Shown here: piece by piece, positions 1-7,667 of the stretch
How positions within the stretch are numbered: the first letter of the stretch is position 1
How the letters are laid out: every line of letters begins with the position of its first letter
Assembly (NCBI GenBank): GCA_003233295.1
Contig: QILJ01000202.1
Coordinates: 1 to 8,822, forward strand
Source of the DNA: Ignavibacteria bacterium
GTDB lineage: Bacteria > Bacteroidota > Ignavibacteria > Ignavibacteriales > Melioribacteraceae
Reading direction: 5' to 3'
DNA length: 8,822 nucleotides
The notes under the pieces: generated by a model
Told to the model about the DNA's origin: nothing
Seen by the model: only the letters and a program-made list of their open reading frames with translations
Databases searched by the model: none
Position numbers and translations under genes: made by a program

Positions 1-1
1 T

Positions 2-634
2 AGGGTACTGACTAATAATTGTATTAGGAAGAAGTGTTGGAGAATTCAAATATGTTTTCTTACCAATATGAAGATTATTCATTCTTAATATTTTTATTGC
101 CTCCTTCTCTGACTTAGCGATCAGATTAGGAACTCTGACCATCCCAATCTGAGGACCGACACTAACTTTCAGATCGACAGATTCACCTTTCTCTAATTTA
201 TACCCGTAATCATATTCCTGCGCAACAATAATCCCATTAGGGAGTTCATTCCGCACTTCTTCAACTTTGCCTACGTGAAGCCCGATTCTTTCCAACGTTA
301 CTTTAGCATCTCGTAGAGTTTTGTTAACCAACTGTGGCATCTGGATTAATGGTTCGCCTCCGCTGATATGGATATAAACACGTCTATTTGCTTTGACCAT
401 GGTTCCTTCGTAAGGTTTTTGAAATATAACCTCACCTACTTTATATCTGGAATCGTAGCGCGGTCCAACCTCTATGGGTGTCAAACTTAAATCTTTAAGA
501 ATTCTTATGGCTTCTTCTTTCTGCATCCCAACTACGTTCGGCATTCTAACTTCGGGAGCTTCAACAACGGAAGGCATTATTACTTTATCAAAAACAATAA
601 GAGCTGCAATAATCAGAACGATGATAATTGTCAT
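2..634 (-). CDS. Membrane-anchored PASTA-domain protein, partial (C-terminus beyond left edge)
   Basis: Reading the minus strand from the ATG at 634 gives 211 codons without a stop, running off the window. Residues 3-15 are a short hydrophobic segment (IIIVLIIAALIVF) followed by DKVIMPSVV, as in a single N-terminal membrane anchor with the rest outside the cytoplasm. Three PASTA repeats follow: about 27-93 (MPNVVGMQKEEAIRIL), 94-162 (MPQLVNKTLRDAKVTL) and 163-211 (VPNLIAKSEKEAIKIL, cut). Each has the usual V/MPxLxxxxxxxA start and the first two end in a G-P/E strand. PASTA modules bind peptidoglycan fragments or mediate partner contacts in PknB-type kinases and PBPs. No kinase or transpeptidase domain is visible here, so this is probably a free-standing PASTA protein of cell-envelope function. 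An in-frame TAA lies 12 bases before the ATG, so the start cannot lie further upstream, but no good ribosome binding site precedes it. Transcribed divergently from the transporter at 797. Confidence 0.85.
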   Translation of the reverse strand, partial: MTIIIVLIIAALIVFDKVIMPSVVEAPEVRMPNVVGMQKEEAIRILKDLSLTPIEVGPRYDSRYKVGEVIFQKPYEGTMVKANRRVYIHISGGEPLIQMPQLVNKTLRDAKVTLERIGLHVGKVEEVRNELPNGIIVAQEYDYGYKLEKGESVDLKVSVGPQIGMVRVPNLIAKSEKEAIKILRMNNLHIGKKTYLNSPTLLPNTIISQYP

Positions 635-719
635 TTTCGAAATATATTAAATGCATCCCTCTTTGACAAACAGTGAAATTAATATTATTCGAATTATTTC
701 AATATTATCAGAGATATTT

Positions 720-735
720 ATATCTTGCAAGATAT
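720..735. promoter_or_regulatory. Perfect 16-bp palindrome in the divergent spacer, candidate operator
   Basis: ATATCTTGCAAGATAT is its own reverse complement. It lies in the 162-bp spacer between the minus-strand PASTA gene (start 634) and the plus-strand transporter (start 797). An extra direct copy of AGATATTT (712-719) repeats the right arm (730-737) 18 bp away. The dyad shape and the position about 60 bp upstream of the transporter start fit a dimeric repressor or activator site. No regulator gene is in the window and no -10/-35 pair is clear enough to call, so function is inferred only from symmetry and place. Confidence 0.4.
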
Positions 736-796
736 TTTATTATGTGAAAACTACACATAGACTTTTTACTAGTTCCAAAATAATTTAGGAGTTTTT

Positions 797-2212
797 ATGT
801 TCAAAAATCATCCGAAAGGATTATACGTTCTTTTCTTTACTGAAATGTGGGAACGATTTAGTTACTATGGAATGCGGGCAATTCTTACGCTCTATATGAT
901 CAACGCATTATTATTTGATAAAGCTTTTACATCTTCAATCTATGGATATTATACCGGGTTGGTTTATCTTACACCTTTACTTGGCGGTTATGTTGCTGAT
1001 AGATATTGGGGAAACAGAAGATCTATTATCGTTGGCGGCATTATGATGCTTGTCGGACAATTGGCTTTAGCAGGGAGTGGTTTTTTATACTCACCTGATG
1101 TAGAACAAGTGGTGGTCTCATCATTTTCTTTTAATATGCAGCAAATGTTTTTTATTTTCGGATTATTCTTCTTGATATTAGGAAACGGATTTTTTAAGCC
1201 CAATATCTCAACTATGGTTGGGTCTCTTTATCCTGCAGAAGCAATAAAGATTAGAGATGCAGCCTTTACTATTTTTTATATGGGAATAAACCTTGGTGCT
1301 CTTATTGCTCCGTTTATTGCAGGTGGTTTGGGTGATACAGGAAATCCATCAGATTTTAAATACGGTTTTGTGTCTGCTGCTGTAGGTATGGGTATTGGAT
1401 TAATTACTTTTATTATCGGGAAGAATAAACATCTTGTTACTCCTTCGGGTGAACCGGTTGGAATGGTACCTAAAAAAATAATGACGGCAGAAGAAACCGC
1501 TGCATCAAATGTCCCCTTAACAAAAATCGAAAAAGAAAGAATAGCTGTTATTTTTATTCTGGCATTTTTTGTTATTTTCTTTTGGGCTGCATTTGAACAA
1601 GCTGGCGTTTCATTAACATTTTTTGCTGAAGAACAAACTAATAGGGTTATTGGTTGGCTTGGTAATTATGTAATACCCGCTAGTTTCTTCCAAGCAATTA
1701 ACCCTGTTGCTATTATAGTATTTGCTCCAATCTTTGCAATGATCTGGACAAAATTGGGAAAGAAGAACAAAGAACCGAATACACCAATGAAAATGGCACT
1801 CGGTTTATTTCTGCTTTCTCTAGGATTTGCCGTTTTGGTTTTCGGTTCCAAAATTGCCGATACAGGTGCAAAGGTAAGTCCGTTATGGCTTGTAGGAGCA
1901 TATGTTTTACATACCTTTGGTGAACTTTCTCTCTCCCCTATTGGGCTTTCTATGGTTACAAAACTTTCACCGATAAAATTATCATCAATTTTAATGGGAA
2001 TTTGGTTTGGTTCTAATGCCGCAGCTAATTGGCTTGCCGGACAGTTGAGCACATTTTATCCCGAAGCAGGAAAGACAACATCCTTATTAGGTTACTCAAT
2101 AAATAATCTTTCAGATTTCTTTTTTATATTTGTTATTATGGGTTTAGTAGCTTCTATTATCCTTTTTTCATTAAATAAGCTCCTCTCAAAAATGATGCAT
2201 GGAATTAATTAA
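797..2212 (+). CDS. POT/PTR-family proton-coupled peptide transporter (first of tandem pair)
   Basis: A 471-residue inner-membrane protein of the major facilitator superfamily, full length for a bacterial POT. Family signatures are present: ExxER (E16-R20) followed by FSYYGMR with R27 in the first helix; GGYVADRYWGNRR (63-75) in the loop after helix 2; a helix-4 lysine (K134, GFFKPN); the second PTR2 signature at 157-169 (FTIFYMGINLGAL); helix-7 FEQAG (266-270) with E267; and GELSLSPIGLS (375-385) with E376 in helix 10. In characterised bacterial POTs these charged residues serve proton coupling and binding of peptide termini, so proton-driven uptake of di- and tripeptides is the likely role. 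A polar stretch at about 208-248 links the two halves. The start has AGGAG five bases upstream (787-791). It is followed after 74 bp by a second, diverged POT gene. Exact substrate range cannot be read from sequence. Confidence 0.95.
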   Translation: MFKNHPKGLYVLFFTEMWERFSYYGMRAILTLYMINALLFDKAFTSSIYGYYTGLVYLTPLLGGYVADRYWGNRRSIIVGGIMMLVGQLALAGSGFLYSPDVEQVVVSSFSFNMQQMFFIFGLFFLILGNGFFKPNISTMVGSLYPAEAIKIRDAAFTIFYMGINLGALIAPFIAGGLGDTGNPSDFKYGFVSAAVGMGIGLITFIIGKNKHLVTPSGEPVGMVPKKIMTAEETAASNVPLTKIEKERIAVIFILAFFVIFFWAAFEQAGVSLTFFAEEQTNRVIGWLGNYVIPASFFQAINPVAIIVFAPIFAMIWTKLGKKNKEPNTPMKMALGLFLLSLGFAVLVFGSKIADTGAKVSPLWLVGAYVLHTFGELSLSPIGLSMVTKLSPIKLSSILMGIWFGSNAAANWLAGQLSTFYPEAGKTTSLLGYSINNLSDFFFIFVIMGLVASIILFSLNKLLSKMMHGIN

Positions 2213-2232
2213 TATAAATTGTGTTTTATTCT

Positions 2233-2258
2233 TAGGGACGTTGGACACTTCGTCCCTA
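2233..2258. other. Intercistronic hairpin between the two transporter genes
   Basis: TAGGGACG (2233-2240) and CGTCCCTA (2251-2258) are perfect complements around a 10-base loop, giving a GC-rich 8-bp stem in otherwise AT-rich DNA. No T-run follows on either strand, so it is not a standard intrinsic terminator. It could adjust the relative levels of the two messages by stalling polymerase or blocking 3' exonucleases, or be one copy of a dispersed palindromic repeat. Confidence 0.5.
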
Positions 2259-2286
2259 TCTTTAGAAAATAATTTGGAGAGTATAT

Positions 2287-3789
2287 ATGTTTAAGAATCA
2301 CCCAAAGGGTTTGGCTGTATTGTTTTTTACCGAGATGTGGGAACGATTCGGCTTTTATACAATGCTTGCAATATTTGTTCTTTACCTGCAGGAAAACTTT
2401 AAGTGGGATACAACAACGGTAACCAGCGTTTACGGAATATTCTTAGCAGCGGTTTATTTTACTCCGATAATTGGCGGATGGATAGCTGATAATTTCTTGG
2501 GGTATGGAAAAACAATTACGATAGGCGCTGTTACGATGGCTATCGGTTATGTTTTGATGGCAATTCCAACTTCCTCTCCTATTCAGTTATATTTAGCCTT
2601 AGCTGTTGTAATAATAGGTAATGGATTATTTAAAGCAAATATATCAGTTCTTGTAGGAAATCTTTATGCTCATGACAGCGGTTCAGTAAAAGACGCTGGT
2701 TATAATATTTTTTATATGGGAATAAACATAGGTGCATTTTATGCGCCGCAAGCAGCTTCCGGTATTAAAGATTTTGTCATGCATAATTTCGGCGCAACCC
2801 TTGCAGAAGGTTATAATGCAGGATTTGCTGTAGCCGGCTTAGGTATGCTGATATCTTTAATCATTTTTAATGTATTCAAAAAATATTATAAAGATGCTGA
2901 CTATCAATCAAAACATGAAACTAATAATGAAAAAGATATTGTATTAACGAAGGAGCAGGAAAGAGAGAGGATTGGAGCACTTATTACAATTTTTGCTATT
3001 GTGATATTTTTCTGGATGTCTTTCCATCAGAACGGCGCTGCTTTGACTTTGTTCGCAAGAGATTATACAAGTCACCTGGTTGATAAATTCACTTACATCC
3101 TCTTCGACTTTTTCGGGATACATGCAATCTTAGCTATTCTGCTGGGTACAGGATTTGCATTGTCAAAGAATGTAACTAAAAAAACAAAAAGTATTGCTGG
3201 TGGTGCAATTGTTGCCGGAGTGCTGATCATTATTTATAAACTATCAACGTTATCGGGAACAAATGAAATTTCACCCGAACAATTTCAGTATTTCAACCCG
3301 ATGTTTATAGTTTTAATGACTCCGATAATTGTAGGATTCTTCCGCCACTTAAATAAAAAAGGGAAAGAACCTTCTTCACCGGCAAAAATAGGCATTGGTA
3401 TGCTTTATACTGCACTTGCGTTTTTTGTAATGGTAATTGCATCAGTGGGACTGCCGGCATCGCACACTCTTAACGGCGGTTCGTCGGCAATTACTGTAAC
3501 ACCGTTCTGGCTTATTTCGTCATATTTTATAGTTACTATCGGGGAACTTCATTTAAGTCCGATGGGACTTTCATTTGTATCCAAAGTATCACCGCCTAAA
3601 GTTAAAGGCTTGATGATGGGTATGTGGTTCGGCGCTACGGCGATCGGGAATTATTTATCCGGATTTGTCGGTCGCTTTTATCAGAACTGGGAATTATGGC
3701 AATTCTTTAGCCTTCTTGTATTTACATCCTTAATGGCTGCCGGATTGATATTGATATTTTTAAAACGATTAAAACACGCAACAAGATAG
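2287..3789 (+). CDS. POT/PTR-family peptide transporter (second of tandem pair, variant binding-site residues)
   Basis: A 500-residue membrane protein, paralogous to the gene at 797; both begin MFKNHPKGL. Shared POT signatures: ExxER (E16-R20), GGWIADNFLG (63-72), helix-4 lysine K116 (LFKANIS), the second PTR2 signature at 139-151 (YNIFYMGINIGAF), and GELHLSPMGLS (419-429) with E420. Two family positions differ from the neighbour: helix 1 reads ERFGFYTML, so the arginine after the ExxER motif (R27 in the first copy) is leucine, and helix 7 reads FHQNG with H247 where the first copy has glutamate. This suggests a different substrate or coupling behaviour rather than a redundant copy. A polar linker spans about 199-228. 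GGAG at 2276-2279 is the ribosome binding site. The gene ends just before a strong terminator and is probably co-transcribed with its neighbour. Proton-coupled oligopeptide uptake is inferred from family. Confidence 0.93.
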   Translation: MFKNHPKGLAVLFFTEMWERFGFYTMLAIFVLYLQENFKWDTTTVTSVYGIFLAAVYFTPIIGGWIADNFLGYGKTITIGAVTMAIGYVLMAIPTSSPIQLYLALAVVIIGNGLFKANISVLVGNLYAHDSGSVKDAGYNIFYMGINIGAFYAPQAASGIKDFVMHNFGATLAEGYNAGFAVAGLGMLISLIIFNVFKKYYKDADYQSKHETNNEKDIVLTKEQERERIGALITIFAIVIFFWMSFHQNGAALTLFARDYTSHLVDKFTYILFDFFGIHAILAILLGTGFALSKNVTKKTKSIAGGAIVAGVLIIIYKLSTLSGTNEISPEQFQYFNPMFIVLMTPIIVGFFRHLNKKGKEPSSPAKIGIGMLYTALAFFVMVIASVGLPASHTLNGGSSAITVTPFWLISSYFIVTIGELHLSPMGLSFVSKVSPPKVKGLMMGMWFGATAIGNYLSGFVGRFYQNWELWQFFSLLVFTSLMAAGLILIFLKRLKHATR

Positions 3790-3800
3790 ATCTCAATTTA

Positions 3801-3840
3801 AAAAGGATAGTTAAAGGCTGTCCTTTTTTTTGTCTTTTTT
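3801..3840 (+). terminator. Rho-independent terminator after the transporter pair
   Basis: AAAAGGATAG (3801-3810) pairs with CTGTCCTTTT (3818-3827), nine Watson-Crick pairs and one G-T, around a 7-base loop. A T-rich tail continues to 3840. It starts 11 bases after the stop codon of the second transporter, the expected place for its transcript end. Confidence 0.9.
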
Positions 3841-3933
3841 CTGATTAGAGATACTACCACAACAAATAGATTGCGAATGACACGGTTGTCCGCTAATCTT
3901 TTAGGTAGGGATGCAACAAATTCCCCAAGATTG

Positions 3934-3981
3934 AATTTGAATAATATTACTTTCATAATGCTCAAATTTGAAGTAATTTTA
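3934..3981. repeat. AATTTGAA direct repeat pair upstream of the GlmU-like gene, candidate regulatory region
   Basis: AATTTGAA occurs at 3934-3941 and 3965-3972, 31 bp apart (about three helical turns). The similarity extends to the right (TAATATTA versus GTAATTTTA). The second copy sits in a perfect 10-bp palindrome, TCAAATTTGA (3962-3971). A weak promoter-like pair, TTGAAG (3968-3973) and TATTCT near 3992-3997, overlaps it 45-75 bp before the ATG at 4042. The spacer is very AT-rich, so chance is a real alternative. The rest of the 3841-4041 spacer shows no gene that I can support. Confidence 0.25.
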
Positions 3982-4041
3982 TTAATAGAAATATTCTCTA
4001 TTGTCTAATACATTTTTACAATTTAATAATTCGGAGTTACC

Positions 4042-5310
4042 ATGGAAAAAGGGATATTGATTTTCGAAGATGAATTTCAAAATAACTTGAACCCTCTTAC
4101 TTATACTAGACCAATCTATGATTTGCGATGCGGTATATTAACTCTTAAAGAAAAAATTGAAAAAAGATTTCCCGACAGCAAAATATTCCTTCATACTAGA
4201 GGTTATCTTGTTGAATTTGTAAAAAGGAATAACTCGGATAAAGTAATCAATAAGCTCGACGATTCAATCGACGAGTTGTTATTGATCAACGGCGCTGTAT
4301 TAACGGATGATGATTTTGTTAACTCCTTAAAAGATGAACAAAGTGATATTATTCTCACCAAAGGAGAACAAATAATTGCTGCCATTCTTTCTTCTAAAAA
4401 TATTAATATTGTTAAGGAGCAGTTTGGATCATTATTCTCATTAAAATCATTTAGCGGAATTCCTACAAAAGAAATAGATGTTAAACTGATTTCATACCCA
4501 TGGAACTTAGTTCATAACAACGGCGAGCAGATCACTAAAGACTTTGAATTACTAGTTGACAGAGATAAGGAACAGATCAACGGGAATGTTTATGAAGGTG
4601 TGCACATGCTGAACAAAAAGGATATATTCATTGGAGAAGGTGCAAGGATAAAACCCGGTGCAGTTTTAGATGCTGAAGAAGGTCCGATATTCATTGATAA
4701 AAATGCAACAGTATTTCCTAATACAGTTATTCAAGGACCGACTAGTGTCGGCGAAAACGCTTTGATCAAGATCGGCGCTAAGATCTATGGGGAAACGACA
4801 ATAGGACCGGTATGCAAAATAAGTGGTGAGATCGGTGAATCGATTCTTCATTCATATTCTAACAAACAGCACAACGGTTTTTTGGGGCATGCTTATCTGG
4901 GTTCATGGGTAAATATCGGAGCAGGGACAAACAACAGTGACCTAAAAAACAATTACGGTAATGTTAGAGTAACTATCAATGATATAGAAATTAATACGGG
5001 TGAAGTTATGGCTGGTCTGATAATGGGTGATCATGCAAAGAGCGGTATTGACACTATGTTCAACACAGGAACAGTTGTCGGTGTCTCCTCTAATGTTTTC
5101 GGTACTGGGTTTCCTCCTAAATATATCCCCTCTTTTTCGTGGGGAGGAACAGAAGGATTAACAACATTTAATTTTGACAAAGCCGTTGATGTTGCCGGTA
5201 AAGTTATGGCGAGAAGAAATGTAAAAATAACTGATGATGAAGTTGAGATATTGAGGAAAGTATACGACGAGACTAAACCGGAGCGGCTTAGACGTGAAAT
5301 GCCGGAATAG
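4042..5310 (+). CDS. GlmU-like sugar nucleotidyltransferase / hexapeptide acyltransferase (Bacteroidetes alternative-GlmU type)
   Basis: A 422-residue cytoplasmic protein with two parts. Residues 1 to about 180 form the atypical nucleotidyltransferase half seen in the alternative GlmU family (NTP_transf_4 type): ILIFEDEF (5-12), LNPLTYTRPIYDLRCG (16-31) and YPWNLV (152-157). The glycine-rich LxxGxGTRM loop of classical GlmU is absent, which is normal for this group. Residues about 190-360 are a left-handed beta-helix of hexapeptide repeats (IGEGARIKPGAVL, IDKNATVFPNTVI, VGENALIKIGAKI). KQHNGFLGHAYLGSWVNIGAG (275-295) resembles the acetyltransferase active-site region of GlmU, with H277 and H283 as catalytic candidates. 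Expected role: acetylation of glucosamine-1-phosphate and uridylylation to UDP-GlcNAc for peptidoglycan and lipopolysaccharide. The nagB gene starts 39 bp downstream, supporting an amino-sugar role. GGAG at 4033-4036 sets the start. The exact sugar is inferred. Confidence 0.88.
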   Translation: MEKGILIFEDEFQNNLNPLTYTRPIYDLRCGILTLKEKIEKRFPDSKIFLHTRGYLVEFVKRNNSDKVINKLDDSIDELLLINGAVLTDDDFVNSLKDEQSDIILTKGEQIIAAILSSKNINIVKEQFGSLFSLKSFSGIPTKEIDVKLISYPWNLVHNNGEQITKDFELLVDRDKEQINGNVYEGVHMLNKKDIFIGEGARIKPGAVLDAEEGPIFIDKNATVFPNTVIQGPTSVGENALIKIGAKIYGETTIGPVCKISGEIGESILHSYSNKQHNGFLGHAYLGSWVNIGAGTNNSDLKNNYGNVRVTINDIEINTGEVMAGLIMGDHAKSGIDTMFNTGTVVGVSSNVFGTGFPPKYIPSFSWGGTEGLTTFNFDKAVDVAGKVMARRNVKITDDEVEILRKVYDETKPERLRREMPE

Positions 5311-5349
5311 AATGAGAACTAATTTGGTAATAATTTTTTAGAGGAAATC

Positions 5350-6168
5350 ATGAGATTAATAATTCAGCCTGATTACAATAATGTATCGAAATGGGCGGCG
5401 CATTATGTCGTACGTCAAATATTAAAATTTAAGCCGACAGCTAAAAAACCTTTCGTACTCGGTTTGCCGACCGGCTCATCCCCTCTTGGAATGTATAAAG
5501 AGCTTATAAGACTGAACAAGAAAAAAGTTATATCATTCAAGAATGTTATAACGTTTAACATGGATGAATATGTTGATCTGCCGGAAGATCATCCGGAAAG
5601 CTATCATTCATTTATGTACAATAATTTCTTCAATCATATTGATATGCTGAAGAAAAATATTAACATACTTAATGGAAATGCTAAAGATCTGGTTAAGGAA
5701 TGTCAAAGATACGAGGATAAGATAAAAAGATACGGCGGAATTAATTTGTTTGTCGGCGGTATCGGTCCAGATGGTCATATTGCATTCAACGAGCCTGGTT
5801 CTTCGTTAACTTCTAAGACAAGAGTTAAAACTTTAACTAAAGATACTATCATTGCAAACTCGAGATTTTTCGGCGGTGATATTTCTAAGGTACCTAAAAC
5901 CGCTCTCACTGTTGGCGTTGGGACTGTTTTATCGGCAACTCGTGTATTACTTATTATAAGCGGTCATAGCAAGGCAAGAGCGCTGGCAAAAGTAGTTGAG
6001 GAAGGCGTTAATCACATGTGGACAGTAAGCGCTTTACAGATGCATCCAAAAGGTATAATAGTCTGCGATCATGCTGCAACATTTGAATTAAAGGTTGGTA
6101 CGGCAGAATATTTCAAAGATATCGAATCCAATAATCTCGAGCATAAAAATTTGCTAAAATTTAATTAA
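5350..6168 (+). CDS. nagB: Glucosamine-6-phosphate deaminase
   Basis: A 272-residue cytoplasmic enzyme close in length to E. coli NagB (266). It converts glucosamine-6-phosphate to fructose-6-phosphate and ammonia (EC 3.5.99.6). The phosphate-binding loop [13 protein letters not shown] lies at 37-49. The catalytic residues fall at the same numbers as in E. coli: D72 (NMDEY), D141 and H143 ([11 protein letters not shown]) and E148. The residues that form the GlcNAc-6-phosphate allosteric site in E. coli are also present (S151, S152, R158, K160, Y254), so allosteric activation is plausible. GAGGAA at 5341-5346 is the ribosome binding site. It follows the GlmU-like gene by 39 bp with no terminator between, so the two are probably one transcript. 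An intrinsic terminator follows. No nagA, nagE or NagC-type regulator is in the window, so it could feed either GlcNAc catabolism or balance of the GlcN6P pool. Confidence 0.97.
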   Translation: MRLIIQPDYNNVSKWAAHYVVRQILKFKPTAKKPFVLGLPTGSSPLGMYKELIRLNKKKVISFKNVITFNMDEYVDLPEDHPESYHSFMYNNFFNHIDMLKKNINILNGNAKDLVKECQRYEDKIKRYGGINLFVGGIGPDGHIAFNEPGSSLTSKTRVKTLTKDTIIANSRFFGGDISKVPKTALTVGVGTVLSATRVLLIISGHSKARALAKVVEEGVNHMWTVSALQMHPKGIIVCDHAATFELKVGTAEYFKDIESNNLEHKNLLKFN

Positions 6169-6191
6169 CAATAAAGAAATACTTAAACTTT

Positions 6192-6230
6192 AATGCCGAA
6201 TATCATTTTTGATTTTTCGGCATTTTTTAT
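6192..6230 (+). terminator. Rho-independent terminator after nagB
   Basis: AATGCCGAA (6192-6200) pairs perfectly with TTCGGCATT (6216-6224). Inside the loop, ATCA (6202-6205) can pair with TGAT (6210-6213), lengthening the stem past a small internal bulge. A T-run (6223-6228) follows directly. It begins 24 bases after the nagB stop and 75 bases before the next start, so it separates the amino-sugar pair from the next unit. Confidence 0.9.
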
Positions 6231-6266
6231 TTTATATATTTAGCTATATAAAAATTAAAACTGAAG

Positions 6267-7667
6267 ATGCTAAGAAATTATTATTACTTAAATAGGTCTG
6301 TTACCGAACTGAATAAAGTTCTGCGGAATGTGATAGTAACCGAGATATTTTCTCAGGATAAAAATCTGCTGCTGCTGTCAATACCGACAGAGGAGTTTCC
6401 CTATCGTCATTTAGTGATCTCTACAGATCCTTCTTTACCCTATTTACTTGTAAAGAAAGATCATCGAAAAGCACGTAAGAATGTTATCGAAATTACTACA
6501 GTTCAGTTGCCGAATATTATTAGTACTTTAAGCATTGCAGAAAACGACAGGCTCATTCAAATCAACTTGGATAAAGTTACATTATATTTTTCCATGATGG
6601 GCGGCAAGACGAATGTATATTTCGTCTCTAACGGAAAGATCATTGATCAATTCAAAAAAGGCAAGACCGAGAATGATCTATTGGGCAGAATTGCTGAGCA
6701 TGATTTTATCAGCGAACCGATATATCATAAAATAGATAAAAATATTTTTGTTGATTTCGATATGAAGAAGATTCGCACAGCTTATTCTTTTATATCAAAA
6801 GAAATTAAAAATGAACTCTACATTCGTAACAAGAACTTTGATGAATTAGAAAAAGATTTCCACACAATACTTTCCGAGATCTATAATAACGATATAAGAG
6901 TTTTTTATAATCGCTCAGAAGATAAAGTAAGATTTGTCCCGACATCATTTAAATCTTTTGATGAGACTGATGATGCCGAGATATTCACAAGTTTTAATTC
7001 AGCCCTTGTGAATTTCATTTCAAAGTTTTACACTCACGATACAATTGATAAAATCGAAAAAGAGATCAGTAAATTTCTCACGAGAGAATTAGAAAAGCTA
7101 AGCAGTAAACTGAATAATTTGCGCGGCAGAATTGAGATGGGAGAAAGAAGCGATGAGTTTTACAATCTTGCAAATTTACTTTCAATCAATCGTTCTGAAT
7201 TGGAGAAAGGAATTGATAAAATAACAGTTCAAGATATCTCAGACGGAAAGGATGTTGTAATTAAACTTAACCCAAAACACTCACCACAGGAATCGATTGA
7301 TTATTATTTCAATAAGGCTAGAGATGAAAAGATAAATTTTGAAAAATCAATGATGCTATTCAAAGAGACTGAGAAAAAGTATAACAGACTTTTGGAAATA
7401 AAGGATAGATTTGAAAAAGCGGGAAGCAAAGAAGAACTTTTTAAAATTAAAAACGAATTAAGAATTACGAATAAAAACAAAGAGAAGAAAAAAGTGAATG
7501 CTGATGCAAAGCTAAAAGAATATTTAATCGATGATAAATATAGAGTTCTGATTGGTCGTGACAGTAAGAGCAATGATCTTTTATCGACAAAGATTGCCAA
7601 GCAGAATGATTACTGGTTTCATGCATGCGCGTGGACTTCCCGGTTCACATGTTGTATTGAGAGTTGA
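6267..7667 (+). pseudogene. rqcH: NFACT-family (RqcH/FbpA-like) protein, N-terminal part of a frameshifted gene
   Basis: The 466-residue frame holds the NFACT-N and coiled-coil regions. It begins MLRNYYYLNRSVTELNK, a typical NFACT start. D94-R95 (ENDRLIQINL) matches the conserved DR pair that RqcH needs for tRNA binding. Lysine- and glutamate-rich helices at about 255-300 and 345-420 fit the coiled coil. The NFACT-R domain opens correctly (VLIGRDSKSNDLL at 427-439, NDYWFH at 447-452), then the frame is lost: residues 453-466 are unrelated and a stop follows at 7665. The continuation (ARGLPGSHVV) is in the frame of the downstream fragment. Removing the 4-bp duplication at 7620-7627 would give a continuous protein of 541 residues. 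RqcH/Rqc2 proteins add alanine tails to nascent chains on stalled 50S subunits. An in-frame TAA (6249-6251) makes 6267 the only ATG start. The ribosome binding site is weak. Confidence 0.88.
7620..7627. repeat. CATG tandem duplication causing the NFACT frameshift
   Basis: The sequence reads TTT-CATG-CATG-CGCGTGGA. With one CATG removed it reads TTT CAT GCG CGT GGA (F-H-A-R-G), exactly the conserved NFACT-R motif, and both flanking frames join. The extra four bases are therefore the lesion. CATGCATG is self-complementary, which may favour slippage or end-joining. No slippery heptamer for programmed frameshifting is seen. Confidence 0.85.

Noticed and set aside
662..691. TTGACA at 663-668 as a -35 box for the first transporter
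   Set aside because: No good -10 hexamer at 16-18 bp spacing (TATTAT is only 14 bp away), and it is more than 100 bp from the start codon; not strong enough to call.
1666..2052. Minus-strand open frame of 128 codons inside the first transporter
   Set aside because: It lies wholly within a gene with clear family motifs on the other strand and shows no recognisable domain; a shadow frame.
797..3789. Tandem transporters as a recent duplication or mobile element product
   Set aside because: The proteins have diverged widely outside family motifs and no flanking direct repeats or transposase are visible; an old paralogous pair is the simpler reading.
3843..3898. Nested inverted repeats GATTAG/CTAATC and ACAAC/GTTGT, possible small RNA or riboswitch
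   Set aside because: Stems are only 5-6 bp with long unpaired stretches and there is no terminator behind them; within chance for a spacer of this composition.
7304..7600. Minus-strand open frame of 98 codons, serine/leucine/phenylalanine-rich
   Set aside because: Antisense of the lysine- and glutamate-rich coiled coil of the NFACT gene, which naturally reads as Phe/Ser/Leu; not a membrane protein gene.
7600..7640. Programmed ribosomal frameshifting in the NFACT gene
   Set aside because: No slippery heptamer or pseudoknot-like element is seen, and the disruption is fully explained by an extra tandem CATG; families of this type are normally encoded in one frame.
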